A DNA stretch of 11,628 bases from Ignavibacteriaceae bacterium (GCA_025455085.1 JALONF010000054.1:1-11628), one strand, 5' to 3'; shown: positions 1 through 7,249, counted from the stretch's first letter. The notes: a model not told the origin generated them from the sequence alone. A program made the numbers and translations.

Positions 1-224
1 CTGTTGTAAATTCTAAAAAATTTTATCGTGGATTTAGGATTATTTACTGTCGTTTTAATGTTGACAGTTATGCTTCTGTGTGTAGCGTCTTCTAATATAA
101 CTGTAATGGTATCTTTATAAACTGGTGGCGGTGGTGGCGGCGGTACAATAGGAGGATCTTCCTTGCAGCCAAACAAAGTAAGTAATAACAAGAGAAAGAG
201 AATGGAATTTATTTTATTATTCAT
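1..224 (-). CDS. Surface-type lipoprotein, N-terminal part (C-terminus beyond window edge)
   Basis: Seventy-four codons are visible from an ATG at 224-222; the rest lies left of the window. Residues 1-19 form a lipoprotein signal peptide: Lys4, a Leu-rich hydrophobic core (8-18), then the lipobox L-F-G-C with Cys20 as the lipidated residue. Cys20 is followed directly by K-E-D, which fits the K-(D/E)2 export signal described for surface lipoproteins of Bacteroidota. Next comes a proline-rich linker (about residues 24-34, including six consecutive prolines), which would hold the following domain away from the membrane. Residues 36-74 alternate polar and hydrophobic residues like a beta-sandwich, possibly FN3-like, but too little is present to name a family. 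An AAAGGG ribosome-binding sequence lies 6 nt before the ATG. The gene is divergent from trkA and nothing links it functionally to the K+ genes. Confidence 0.8.
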   Translation of the reverse strand, partial: MNNKINSILFLLLLLTLFGCKEDPPIVPPPPPPPVYKDTITVILEDATHRSITVNIKTTVNNPKSTIKFFRIYN

Positions 225-549
225 TTTTTCCCTTTATTAGTAACTAAATATTATATATCAAAAATTATACTTCTTAAACAAATGGTATTTTAAGTTAAAA
301 GTCAACCTGGGAAAAATGAGCAGGTAAAATTGGCATGTAGTAGTACAGGAATATTTACTGTATTGTAAGAAATTAAATCGCTAGAATTCTTTCATCATAT
401 TATCTTTATGGCTAGCAGATTCATTTTTATTCACACTTTAAACATTATAGGTGTGACTTTTCTCATTTAAAGCAATAAAACCGAATTGTTTTTTGATTCA
501 TAAAGATTGAAATTTACCGTGTTATTAGAAACAAGATAGGTAAAGAAGA
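225..549. other. Divergent intergenic region, lipoprotein gene / trkA
   Basis: About 325 bp of AT-rich DNA without a supportable ORF. It should hold the promoters of both flanking genes. I see no complete Bacteroidota-type promoter (TTTG plus TAnnTTTG) or clean sigma70 pair for trkA. A 6-bp inverted repeat, TCACAC (431-436) and GTGTGA (451-456), with a 14-nt spacer, is the best dyad. It overlaps the element at 426-445 listed separately. A GATTCATAAAGATT stretch at 495-508 recurs with one mismatch upstream of ktrB (5410-5423). No riboswitch or RNA gene was recognised. Confidence 0.5.
426..445 (+). promoter_or_regulatory. Candidate response-regulator site upstream of trkAH
   Basis: The sequence reads TTTATT, five bases (CACAC), then TTTAAA: two T-rich half-sites with an 11-bp period, as in OmpR/KdpE-type direct repeats. 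The 18-bp block 428-445 matches 16 of 18 positions in a block upstream of ktrB (5423-5440). It lies about 105-125 bp before the trkA start. The site is inferred from similarity between the two K+ operon leaders, and AT-rich sequence makes chance matches possible. Confidence 0.3.
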
Positions 550-1890
550 GTGAGAATAGTAATTGCAGGTATGGGTGACGTTGGCTATCATCTGGCAAAG
601 CAATTGTCCAACGAAGAGCACGACATTATTGCCATCGATATGGATCAGGAAAGATTAAGATATTCAGATTCTATGGCAGATATCCTTACCATCAACGGCT
701 CATCGACAAACATATCTGTATTAAAAGAAGCAAGAGTTGATAAGGCAGACCTTTTTGTTGCCGTAACTTCCTTTGAAGAGGTTAATGTAACTAGCTCTAT
801 ACTTGCCAAGAAACTCGGATCAAAAAAAACTATCGCCAGGATAAGCAATTCAGAATATCTCGACGAAAATGTTGATATCAAGTTTTCTGAGATAGGAATT
901 GATTTTATGATTTATCCTGAAGAATTAGCTGCCAGGGAAATGGTCAGCCTGATTTTGCGTTCAGCAGCAACTGATGTGATGGATTTTGAAGGAGGAAAAC
1001 TTTCGGTAATAGGTTTAAGGCTGGATAAAGATGCCCCGGTTATCAGGAAGAGCATTTTGGATATTGCTAAAGAGTTTGAATCATTTGACTTCAGGGTTGT
1101 TGCACTTCACAGAAACTTCAGAACAATAATTCCAAAAGGTAATGACAGATTCCTTCCCAACGACCAGGTTTTTATTATTTCTAAACCTGAAGGAAACAGC
1201 ATTATTATGAAGCTTGCCGGAAAAGAGGATATTAATTTTGATAATATTATGATTCTCGGCGGAAGCAAAATAGGCAGAAGAGTTGCAGAACTTCTGGAAG
1301 ATAAAATGACTGTTAAACTTATCGAATCGGATGAAGAGAAAAGCCTTAAGCTTGCCGATACTCTAACCAAAACTCTTGTAATCAAAGGCGACGGCAGAGA
1401 TATAGACCTTCTCGCTCAGGAAGGAATTATTGATGTTGATGCTTTCGTCGCAGTTACTGAAGATGCTGAGACGAACATTATAACCTGTCTTTTAGCAAAA
1501 CACCTTGGAGTTAAAAAAGCTATCGGACTGGTAGATAAAGTTGAGTACATACCTCTTACCCAGACAATTGGTCTTGATTCACTAATCAACAAAAAATTAA
1601 TTGCTGCAAATAACATTTCACGTTTCATACGTAAAAGTGAAGTTGTTGCACTCAGCACTCTTGAGGGGATCGATGCCGATATTATGGAGTATGTTGTTCA
1701 GCCGAACTCACTTATAACTAAAAAGCCAATCAAAGATCTAAGTTTTCCGAAAGAAGCAATTATTGGTGGAATAATACGAGGCGAAGAATCTATGATTGCT
1801 GTTGGAGATACACGAATACAAAACGGAGATAAAGTTGTTGTGTTTTCACTTCCGGGTGGAGTTAAACAGACTGAGAAGTTTTTTAAATAG
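550..1890 (+). CDS. trkA: Trk K+ uptake regulatory subunit TrkA (two RCK modules)
   Basis: This is the cytoplasmic NAD(H)/nucleotide-binding subunit that assembles on TrkH and gates K+ flux. It has 446 aa (E. coli TrkA is about 458) and the duplicated RCK_N-RCK_C layout. The first Rossmann fold has GMGDVG at 7-12 and the ribose-binding acidic residue D30; RCK_C lies at about 140-222. The second fold starts near 232 with GGSKIG at 237-242, where the middle glycine of GxGxxG is serine, followed by a GDG motif; the second RCK_C covers about 360-446. The start is GTG (550-552), chosen because the nucleotide-binding strand begins immediately (MRIVIAGMG) and a purine-rich stretch (AGGTAAAGAAG) precedes it. 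trkH follows 24 bp downstream, so the two are probably co-transcribed. The last codons belong to a 21-bp tandem duplication that leaves the protein end intact. Confidence 0.95.
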   Translation: MRIVIAGMGDVGYHLAKQLSNEEHDIIAIDMDQERLRYSDSMADILTINGSSTNISVLKEARVDKADLFVAVTSFEEVNVTSSILAKKLGSKKTIARISNSEYLDENVDIKFSEIGIDFMIYPEELAAREMVSLILRSAATDVMDFEGGKLSVIGLRLDKDAPVIRKSILDIAKEFESFDFRVVALHRNFRTIIPKGNDRFLPNDQVFIISKPEGNSIIMKLAGKEDINFDNIMILGGSKIGRRVAELLEDKMTVKLIESDEEKSLKLADTLTKTLVIKGDGRDIDLLAQEGIIDVDAFVAVTEDAETNIITCLLAKHLGVKKAIGLVDKVEYIPLTQTIGLDSLINKKLIAANNISRFIRKSEVVALSTLEGIDADIMEYVVQPNSLITKKPIKDLSFPKEAIIGGIIRGEESMIAVGDTRIQNGDKVVVFSLPGGVKQTEKFFK

Positions 1891-1910
1891 ACTGAGAAGT
1901 TTTTTAAATA
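1868..1910 (+). repeat. 21-bp exact tandem duplication across the trkA stop codon
   Basis: Copy 1 is 1868-1888 and copy 2 is 1889-1909, identical, with one further matching base at 1910. The unit contains the last codons of trkA (T-E-K-F-F-K). The junction creates TAG (1888-1890), so translation still ends after FFK. Copy 2 then repeats TEKFFK in the same frame before a TAA (1909-1911). The second copy also makes up most of the trkA-trkH spacer. Confidence 0.95.
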
Positions 1911-1914
1911 AACT

Positions 1915-3363
1915 ATGAACTTTAGAATCGTTGCAAAAATTATTGGCTTCCTTCTAATCCTTATAGGCTTTTTTATGCTCACCGGAATCCCATTCTCTTT
2001 TTATTATGGGGAAGAAGATATTTCCGCACTGATAAGTTCAAGCTTGATAACAATTTTCGCGGGGACCATACTTTGGTTTACAAGCAGAGTGGATAAAGAT
2101 GCTGAAATAAGTAAGAGAGATGCTTATCTGATTGTTACGCTTGGTTGGGCAGCAAGTTCAGCATTTGCAACATTACCCTTCATCATTCATGGCTCGATAC
2201 CAAGCTTCACCGACGCGTTTTTCGAAATGATGTCAGGTTTTACAACCACTGGTTCTACAATTTTAAAAGATGTAGAGGCACTTCCACATGGATTATTGTT
2301 TTGGCGAAGCATGACACACTGGCTTGGTGGAATGGGGATAATTGTTCTTTCATTAGCAATCCTGCCTTTATTAGGTATTGGAGGAATGCAGCTTTTCCAG
2401 GCAGAAGTTGCAGGACCGAGCAAAGAAAAACTGCATCCACGTGTGACTGAAACCGCAAAGCGATTATGGGCAATTTATATCATACTCACTTTCGCTGAGG
2501 TAATTTTATTACTATTCGGAGGTATGAGTTTATTCGATGCTTTGTGTCATTCTTTTGGAACAATGGCAACAGGAGGTTTTTCAACCAAGAATGCGAGTAT
2601 TGCCTATTTCAATTCACCATTCATTGAATACGTAATTGTATTCTTTATGTTCCTTGGAGGCACCAACTTTTCCCTTCACTACCTCGCCCTCCATGGTAAA
2701 CTTAATTCTTATTTTAAAGACGAGGAATTTAAATTTTATTTCACTTTTATTCTTCTTACTGTCGGCCTTACTACCAGCTATCTTTTCTTTGTGAATAATC
2801 AGGCACTCGAATCTTCATTCAGACACTCTGCTTTCAGCATTATGACGGTGCTAAGCTCTACTGGTTTTGCAACTGTTGACTATGAAGCCTGGGCTCCGTT
2901 CTTCACTCAGTTCTTTCTGTTTCTTCTGTTATTCGGTGCATGTGCAGGTTCAACAAGCGGTGGAGTAAAAATGATCCGTTACCATCTCTTAATTAAGAAT
3001 GGAATTCTTGAATTAAAAAGACTTATCCACCCCAGCGCGGTTATACCGGTCAGGTACAATAACCGATCCGTTTCTAGTGAAATTATTTCTAAAGTTTCCT
3101 CTTTCGTTTTACTTTATCTAGCAATTTTTGGAATAAGCTCAGTGATTATGGCATTTCTAGGATTAGAACTTCAATCAGCTATGGGGTCAGTAGCCGCAAG
3201 TATGGCAAACATTGGTCCTGGATTGGGTTCAACCGGACCCGTTTCAAATTACAGTCAAGTTCCGGAAGTTGGTAAGTGGATTCTCAGCTTTTTGATGTTA
3301 ATAGGACGCTTAGAGATTTTTTCTGTGCTGATAATTTTCTCCCCGGCTTTTTGGCGAAAATAA
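1915..3363 (+). CDS. trkH: Trk K+ translocator TrkH
   Basis: Integral membrane K+ translocator of the TrkH/TrkG/KtrB superfamily, 482 aa, almost exactly the length of E. coli TrkH (483). The four M1-P-M2 repeats are recognisable by their filter loops: TTTGS at 110-114, ATGGF at 218-222, STGFAT at 315-320 and NIGPG at 432-436. The fold starts with hydrophobic helices at about 7-25 and 37-56, which belong to the extra N-terminal part of TrkH relative to KtrB. The intramembrane segment GSTSGGVKM (about 347-355) and the C-terminal GRLEIF...FSPAFWR ending are typical of TrkH. The ATG at 1915 is 24 bp after trkA, with no strong Shine-Dalgarno besides GAGAAG in the duplicated spacer, so coupling to trkA translation is likely. 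The gene converges on ktrA with four bases between the stop codons. Confidence 0.96.
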   Translation: MNFRIVAKIIGFLLILIGFFMLTGIPFSFYYGEEDISALISSSLITIFAGTILWFTSRVDKDAEISKRDAYLIVTLGWAASSAFATLPFIIHGSIPSFTDAFFEMMSGFTTTGSTILKDVEALPHGLLFWRSMTHWLGGMGIIVLSLAILPLLGIGGMQLFQAEVAGPSKEKLHPRVTETAKRLWAIYIILTFAEVILLLFGGMSLFDALCHSFGTMATGGFSTKNASIAYFNSPFIEYVIVFFMFLGGTNFSLHYLALHGKLNSYFKDEEFKFYFTFILLTVGLTTSYLFFVNNQALESSFRHSAFSIMTVLSSTGFATVDYEAWAPFFTQFFLFLLLFGACAGSTSGGVKMIRYHLLIKNGILELKRLIHPSAVIPVRYNNRSVSSEIISKVSSFVLLYLAIFGISSVIMAFLGLELQSAMGSVAASMANIGPGLGSTGPVSNYSQVPEVGKWILSFLMLIGRLEIFSVLIIFSPAFWRK

Positions 3364-3377
3364 AAACTTAGAGTTTT
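3363..3377. terminator. Weak AT-rich hairpin at the trkH/ktrA convergence
   Basis: AAAACT (3363-3368), a TAG loop and AGTTTT (3372-3377) form a perfect 6-bp stem that overlaps both stop codons. On the minus strand it is followed by T-rich sequence (TATTTTC); on the plus strand the tail is poor. It may be a minimal bidirectional terminator, mainly for ktrBA, but the stem has a single G-C pair. Confidence 0.3.
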
Positions 3378-4018
3378 AACTTTGTTAAATTTTCTTTCTT
3401 GCCTACAACTATAATTACATTATCCGGTTCTAATTTATAATCCGAAGATGGTATGAGCTTAAATTTCTGAGATAACACATCCTTAATGGCAATCACTTCT
3501 AAATTATATTTATTTCTTAACTGAAGTTCTTTTAACGACTTGCCTGAAAATTTATCCGGGATTACTATTTCAACAATGCTGTATTCAGGAGCGAGTGGAA
3601 TATGCTCAATTAAATTAGGTGCAGTCAATCTCTCGGCTAATCTTGTCGCAGAATCTTTTTCCGGATTAATAATTTCATTAGCACCTAACTTTTTCATAAT
3701 TGCACCGTGGATTTCTTCTACTACTTTTACAATAATATGCTGCACACCCATCTCTTTTAGATACAATGTCACCAGTGAGCTTGATTCGATTGTGTCACCA
3801 AGATTCACAATTACCGCATCAACATCCGGCTGAATAAATTCCTGCAGAATTGATTTTTCTTTTGCATCAGCTATTATTGCTTCGGTAACCAATTCTTTTA
3901 TTTGTTCGATTCTCTTTGCATTGGAATCTATTACAAGGACTTCGTTTCCCCTTTTCATAAGTGAAACTGCTGTATTGAATCCGAAATTCCCCAAACCAAT
4001 TACTACATATTGTCCCAT
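3368..4018 (-). CDS. ktrA: Ktr/Trk-type single-RCK K+ regulatory subunit (KtrA)
   Basis: Cytoplasmic RCK protein expected to form an octameric ring under KtrB and gate it on nucleotide binding. From the ATG at 4018 it has 216 aa, close to Bacillus KtrA (about 220). The Rossmann motif GLGNFG is at 8-13, preceded by the QYVVIG strand typical of KtrA. The ribose-binding D31 ends strand 2 (VLVIDSN), and D51 lies in the IIADA motif. The RCK_C (TrkA_C) domain covers about 138-216. A TTG in frame at 4045 would add nine residues (VKKQRINF before the Met), but those overlap the ktrB stop. The ATG at 4018 has an AAGGA Shine-Dalgarno 8 nt upstream and fits the family N-terminus, so I take it as the start. 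Co-transcribed with ktrB, 19 bp apart. Confidence 0.92.
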   Translation of the reverse strand: MGQYVVIGLGNFGFNTAVSLMKRGNEVLVIDSNAKRIEQIKELVTEAIIADAKEKSILQEFIQPDVDAVIVNLGDTIESSSLVTLYLKEMGVQHIIVKVVEEIHGAIMKKLGANEIINPEKDSATRLAERLTAPNLIEHIPLAPEYSIVEIVIPDKFSGKSLKELQLRNKYNLEVIAIKDVLSQKFKLIPSSDYKLEPDNVIIVVGKKENLTKLKL

Positions 4019-4026
4019 AAAATTAA

Positions 4027-4031
4027 TCCTT
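4027..4031 (-). promoter_or_regulatory. Ribosome-binding site deciding the ktrA start
   Basis: AAGGA on the minus strand, 8 nt before the ATG at 4018. It is the clearest Shine-Dalgarno in the window and would fall inside the coding region if the upstream TTG (4045) were used. It therefore argues for the shorter ktrA protein. Confidence 0.7.
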
Positions 4032-4037
4032 TGTTTT

Positions 4038-5381
4038 TTAACCAACTAAAATTTCATCTTCAGGATATTGATACGATGATACTTTTTTCTTCCTGAGAAT
4101 TGTAAGTCCGATTCCCAGTGGTCCGACTCTTCCAATCAGCATAGTTATTATTATAACAATTTTACCAAATGGTGTCAGGTCAGCTGTTATGCCGGCAGAT
4201 AATCCAACTGTACCGAGTGCAGAGCCAACTTCAAAAACTATTTTAAGAAAATCTTTATCCTCACTGATTGCGAGAGCTAAAACTGCTGCAACAAACCAGA
4301 GTAACGCTAATGCAGCGATTGATAAAGCCCTCATTACAGTTTCATCAGATACTCTTCTTTTAAGTGCTAAAACTTTTTCCCTCCCGGTAAGCTGATTATA
4401 AAGCGAAATAAGAATCACTCCGAAAGTTGTCTGCTTAATTCCTCCTGCAGTACTCCCTGGTCCTGCACCAATGTACATCAGGATAATAATGATGAAGAGA
4501 CTCGCACGTGTCATTATTCCAATATCCAAAGTATTAAATCCTGCAGTGGTCGAAGCGGTTGAAGCCTGGAATATTGAGAATAGTATCTTATCGATTGCAG
4601 TATTCGAAGTCTCCCAGTTTTCTGAAAATAAAATTACAGCAGCACCGGCTATAGTTAGGAACAAAGTTAGACTTACAATAAGTTTAGTATGTAACGATAG
4701 TCTATGAGGTTGTCTGTGATTCGGTTTAAAAAGTATAGCCAGGTCATAAAGCACAAAAAAACCAAGCGAGCCAAGTATCATTATCAACACAACAACAATA
4801 TTGAAAGAAATTGACGTTCCGTATTTAATGAAGCTGTCAGTGTAAGTTGAAAATCCAGCGGTTGTGAATGCTGATATTGAATGAAAGACTGCCGAGTATA
4901 ATGCTTCACTGAATGAAAAGTACTCCATCCAATAAAAGGTTAAAAAGATAACACCAAGTACTTCAATCAGGAGCGTTGACAGAATCATAATCTTTGTGAA
5001 CTTCAACAGGTCAACACTAGTCGGTCTGCTTATCGATTCTCTGAGCAGAATTCTGTTCGACATTGAAATCTTTCCTGCAAACCCGAGCACCGCAAGCGAT
5101 ATGAAAATCATGTATCCAAGTCCACCAATTTGAAACAGGATCATTATCACACTTTGCCCGAATCTATTAAAATAAGTTCCGGTATCCACAACTATTAATC
5201 CCGTCGTCGTAATTGCTGACATTGAAGTGAATAAAGAATCAAGAAAAGAAGTGAACTGACCATTCACTGATGAGAATGGCATCATCAGAATAACTGCACC
5301 AATTATACTTAAAGCAGAGAAACCTAAAGTCAAACTGCGAATAGGGGTTAATAATTTGCGAAAGAAATAAAGCTTATTCAT
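4038..5381 (-). CDS. ktrB: Ktr-type K+ translocator KtrB
   Basis: Membrane K+ (often Na+-stimulated) translocator of 447 aa, the usual KtrB length and shorter at the N-terminus than TrkH. The four filter loops are TTTGL with G61, TTAGF with G176, TTAGF with G281 and TVGLS with G393. One glycine per repeat and the TTAGF/TVGL wording match KtrB rather than TrkH. The intramembrane gating segment GPGSTAGGIKQTTF (307-320) lies between the third and fourth repeats as expected. The C-terminus has IGRVGPLGIGL, the KtrB counterpart of the TrkH GRLEIF region. The ATG at 5381 is preceded by AT-rich leader without a clear Shine-Dalgarno. It is the first gene of a ktrB-ktrA operon divergent from the kdpD-like gene. 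The candidate KdpE operators begin about 78 bp upstream. Confidence 0.94.
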   Translation of the reverse strand: MNKLYFFRKLLTPIRSLTLGFSALSIIGAVILMMPFSSVNGQFTSFLDSLFTSMSAITTTGLIVVDTGTYFNRFGQSVIMILFQIGGLGYMIFISLAVLGFAGKISMSNRILLRESISRPTSVDLLKFTKIMILSTLLIEVLGVIFLTFYWMEYFSFSEALYSAVFHSISAFTTAGFSTYTDSFIKYGTSISFNIVVVLIMILGSLGFFVLYDLAILFKPNHRQPHRLSLHTKLIVSLTLFLTIAGAAVILFSENWETSNTAIDKILFSIFQASTASTTAGFNTLDIGIMTRASLFIIIILMYIGAGPGSTAGGIKQTTFGVILISLYNQLTGREKVLALKRRVSDETVMRALSIAALALLWFVAAVLALAISEDKDFLKIVFEVGSALGTVGLSAGITADLTPFGKIVIIITMLIGRVGPLGIGLTILRKKKVSSYQYPEDEILVG

Positions 5382-5397
5382 AATTCATTTATTGTCC

Positions 5398-5414
5398 GAA
5401 TCATTTAACGATTC
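5398..5414. repeat. Interrupted palindrome in the ktrB leader
   Basis: GAATC (5398-5402) and GATTC (5410-5414) are inverted around a 7-nt centre in which two more pairs match. It sits 17-33 bp upstream of the ktrB start, where a repressor site or the start of the mRNA leader would lie. No regulator can be named. Confidence 0.3.
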
Positions 5415-5458
5415 ATAAAAATTATTCACACATTAAATATCTGAACTAAATGAAACTC

Positions 5459-5591
5459 CGTATAAAATCTTTATAAAATCCTTATACGTTGAATTTTAAC
5501 TTTATACTTTTTTTACTACCACTGATGTCTCTTTATGAATATTTTATACTTTAGACGAATTTATTTACAGCGTATTTATAATCTGTTTATT
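5459..5591 (+). promoter_or_regulatory. Helically phased array of KdpE-like half-sites between ktrB and kdpD-like gene
   Basis: The 295-bp region 5382-5676 has no ORF and must carry divergent promoters. Within it, TTTATA/TTTACA-like hexamers occur on the plus strand in four groups: 5459 CGTATA, 5470 TTTATA, 5481 CTTATA; 5501 TTTATA, 5512 TTTACT; 5532 TTTATG, 5543 TTTATA; 5564 TTTACA, 5575 TTTATA, 5586 TTTATT. Spacing within groups is exactly 11 bp, and between groups 20, 20 and 21 bp. Ten half-sites thus fall on 13 slots with a mean step of about 10.6 bp, one DNA turn. OmpR/KdpE-family regulators bind tandem half-sites with this geometry. The region is AT-rich, so some matches are expected by chance. 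Confidence 0.5.
5501..5517 (+). promoter_or_regulatory. Candidate KdpE operator
   Basis: TTTATA, CTTTT, TTTACT: two hexamers with a 5-nt spacer. As I remember the E. coli kdpFABC promoter, its KdpE site is TTTATA-CTTTT-TTTACA, so 16 of 17 positions agree, including the spacer. A KdpE-family regulator is encoded 1.7 kb downstream. The orientation matches transcription towards the kdpD-like gene (ATG 160 bp downstream); ktrB starts 120 bp away on the other side. The E. coli comparison is from memory. Confidence 0.5.
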
Positions 5592-5676
5592 AGTTTTAGG
5601 TTGTAATTAATAGGATAGTTGCAGCAATAATGTTTCGGTATTTAGTTTTAATATGATTTAGAAGTGATTTATAAAA

Positions 5677-7242
5677 ATGAAAGAGAAAGATTTGACGATA
5701 AGTAAGCTCAAAAACAAAACAGTGCATCGCAGAAAGCTTACCAGTATTATCTGGCAGGTCCTAAATACTGAAATACTAAAATATTTTTATTCCGTTTTTA
5801 TTATTTCAATTTTGGGATTTATCCTATATTATTTACAGATGCATGTAAGCTATCAGGCTGTTTCCTTAGTTTTCTTGTTTGTTATTTCACTCCTACCACT
5901 CTTAAACTTTAAACCCGGACCTATTTTTCTTGCAGCGATAACGAGTTCATTTATCTGGAACTATTTTTTTATACCACCCTCTTTTACTTTGAGAATTGGA
6001 AAAGTTGAAGATGTGTTGATGTATGTAATGTATTTCGTTATTGCTATTGTATCAGGATTATTAATTTCACGCATACGTACTCAGCAGCTCCTTATAAATC
6101 GAAGAGAGAAAAGAACTGAAGCGTTATACAATCTTACGCGTGGTCTTTCTGCAGCAAGGAGTCTGGATGATGTAACTGAATGTTCAATCAAGCAGCTAAA
6201 GGACACATTCCATCTGGATGTTTTATTTATATATGCTGAAAGTGAAAAACATCTAAGTAAAACCGTACATCAGAAAAGCACAATTAGTATGGATGAATCA
6301 GAATGGAATATTGCTCAACTGGCATTTTTGAGCTCACAAAGAGCAGGAAGGTTTACTGATAATATCCCGACAATTTCTGATGTAACTTATCTTCCATTAT
6401 TTACGAAGGAAAGAAAACTTGGAGTTATAGGCCTTCTTTTTCCAGATAATTCATCCATTGATCAGGAAACAGATTCATTACTCACCGCTTTCATAAGTCA
6501 GATCGGTGTTGCAGTTGAACGTGAATATCTGAAAGAACTTGCTAAACAAAATCTTGTGATTGCAGAGTCAGAAAAATTATATAAAACACTTTTTGATTCT
6601 GTTTCGCACGAACTGAAAACTCCCATTACAACAATCCTTGGCGCAGTAAGTTCATTCAAAGATGATAAAATAACCAATAACAAGTCCGTATTTTATAAAT
6701 TAATAAACGAAACGAATATCGCTGCTGAAAGACTAAAAAGATTGGTCGAAAACCTGCTTGATATCACACGCCTGGAAAGCGGAACACTCAGGCTCAAAAA
6801 AGAATGGCACTCTATCGCTGATCTAATTAACTCAGCCTTGTATAAAATAAAAGTCGAAGCTACCGAGCACATAATTAATTGTCGCATTGAAGAAAATATA
6901 GGACTATGCAATTTTGATTATCCTCTATTTGAGCAGGCATTAATAAATATAATTCACAACTCCATAGAATACACATCGCCAAATAATATAACTGAGATAA
7001 TTGCTGAAAGAAAAAAAGATCAGATAGTCATAACAATATCAGATAATGGTGCTGGATTTCCAGAAGGAGAATTAAAAAATATTTTTAAGAAATTTTATCG
7101 TATCCCGGGAACCAAAGCTGGCGGAACGGGTTTAGGTCTTTCAATTGCAAAAGGATTTATTGAAGCCCACGGTGGATCTATAATTGCGAAGAACAATGAA
7201 TCAGGTGGTGCCATATTTATTATTTCACTTCCGGTAGAATAA
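5677..7242 (+). CDS. KdpD-like sensor histidine kinase lacking the N-terminal KdpD/USP domains
   Basis: Membrane histidine kinase, 521 aa against about 900 for full-length KdpD. After a basic N-terminus (1-34), four transmembrane segments lie at about 36-53, 60-76, 80-96 and 112-131. The WNYFFIPPSFTLRIG stretch (94-108) is the DUF4118 signature of KdpD. The helix continues into a GAF-like domain (about 150-285). The kinase core has the H-box SVSHELKTP with phospho-acceptor H311, N-box with N428, G1 DNGAG (456-460), F-box FKKFYR and G2 GGTGLGLS (482-489), so it looks active. The KdpD and universal-stress domains that precede the membrane part in KdpD are absent, and the upstream 295 bp contain no remnant. 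The ATG is preceded by AGAAGTGA, spacing 9. The response regulator gene follows 7 bp later. The input signal is unknown; K+ or turgor is inferred from the family and neighbours. Confidence 0.9.
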   Translation: MKEKDLTISKLKNKTVHRRKLTSIIWQVLNTEILKYFYSVFIISILGFILYYLQMHVSYQAVSLVFLFVISLLPLLNFKPGPIFLAAITSSFIWNYFFIPPSFTLRIGKVEDVLMYVMYFVIAIVSGLLISRIRTQQLLINRREKRTEALYNLTRGLSAARSLDDVTECSIKQLKDTFHLDVLFIYAESEKHLSKTVHQKSTISMDESEWNIAQLAFLSSQRAGRFTDNIPTISDVTYLPLFTKERKLGVIGLLFPDNSSIDQETDSLLTAFISQIGVAVEREYLKELAKQNLVIAESEKLYKTLFDSVSHELKTPITTILGAVSSFKDDKITNNKSVFYKLINETNIAAERLKRLVENLLDITRLESGTLRLKKEWHSIADLINSALYKIKVEATEHIINCRIEENIGLCNFDYPLFEQALINIIHNSIEYTSPNNITEIIAERKKDQIVITISDNGAGFPEGELKNIFKKFYRIPGTKAGGTGLGLSIAKGFIEAHGGSIIAKNNESGGAIFIISLPVE

Positions 7243-7249
7243 AACTTAT

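Noticed and set aside
225..549. c-di-AMP (ydaO-type) or other riboswitch upstream of trkA
   Set aside because: Such elements can control K+ transporters, but I could not find the conserved paired regions; only short AT-rich dyads are present.
1876..1890. T6A run in the trkA tail as a -1 frameshift slippery site
   Set aside because: The TTTTTTA heptamer is in the wrong phase (codons TTT TTT AAA), and no downstream stimulatory structure is seen; it lies at the stop codon.
3540..3833. Plus-strand ORF opposite ktrA, and similar ORFs opposite trkA, trkH, ktrB, ppk1 and mrp
   Set aside because: All lie antisense or out of frame within genes whose family motifs are clear; none has its own motif or ribosome-binding site.
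5382..5676. Remnant of the missing KdpD N-terminal domain upstream of the kinase
   Set aside because: No frame in this interval encodes a Walker A or USP-like sequence; it is interrupted by stops and AT-rich.
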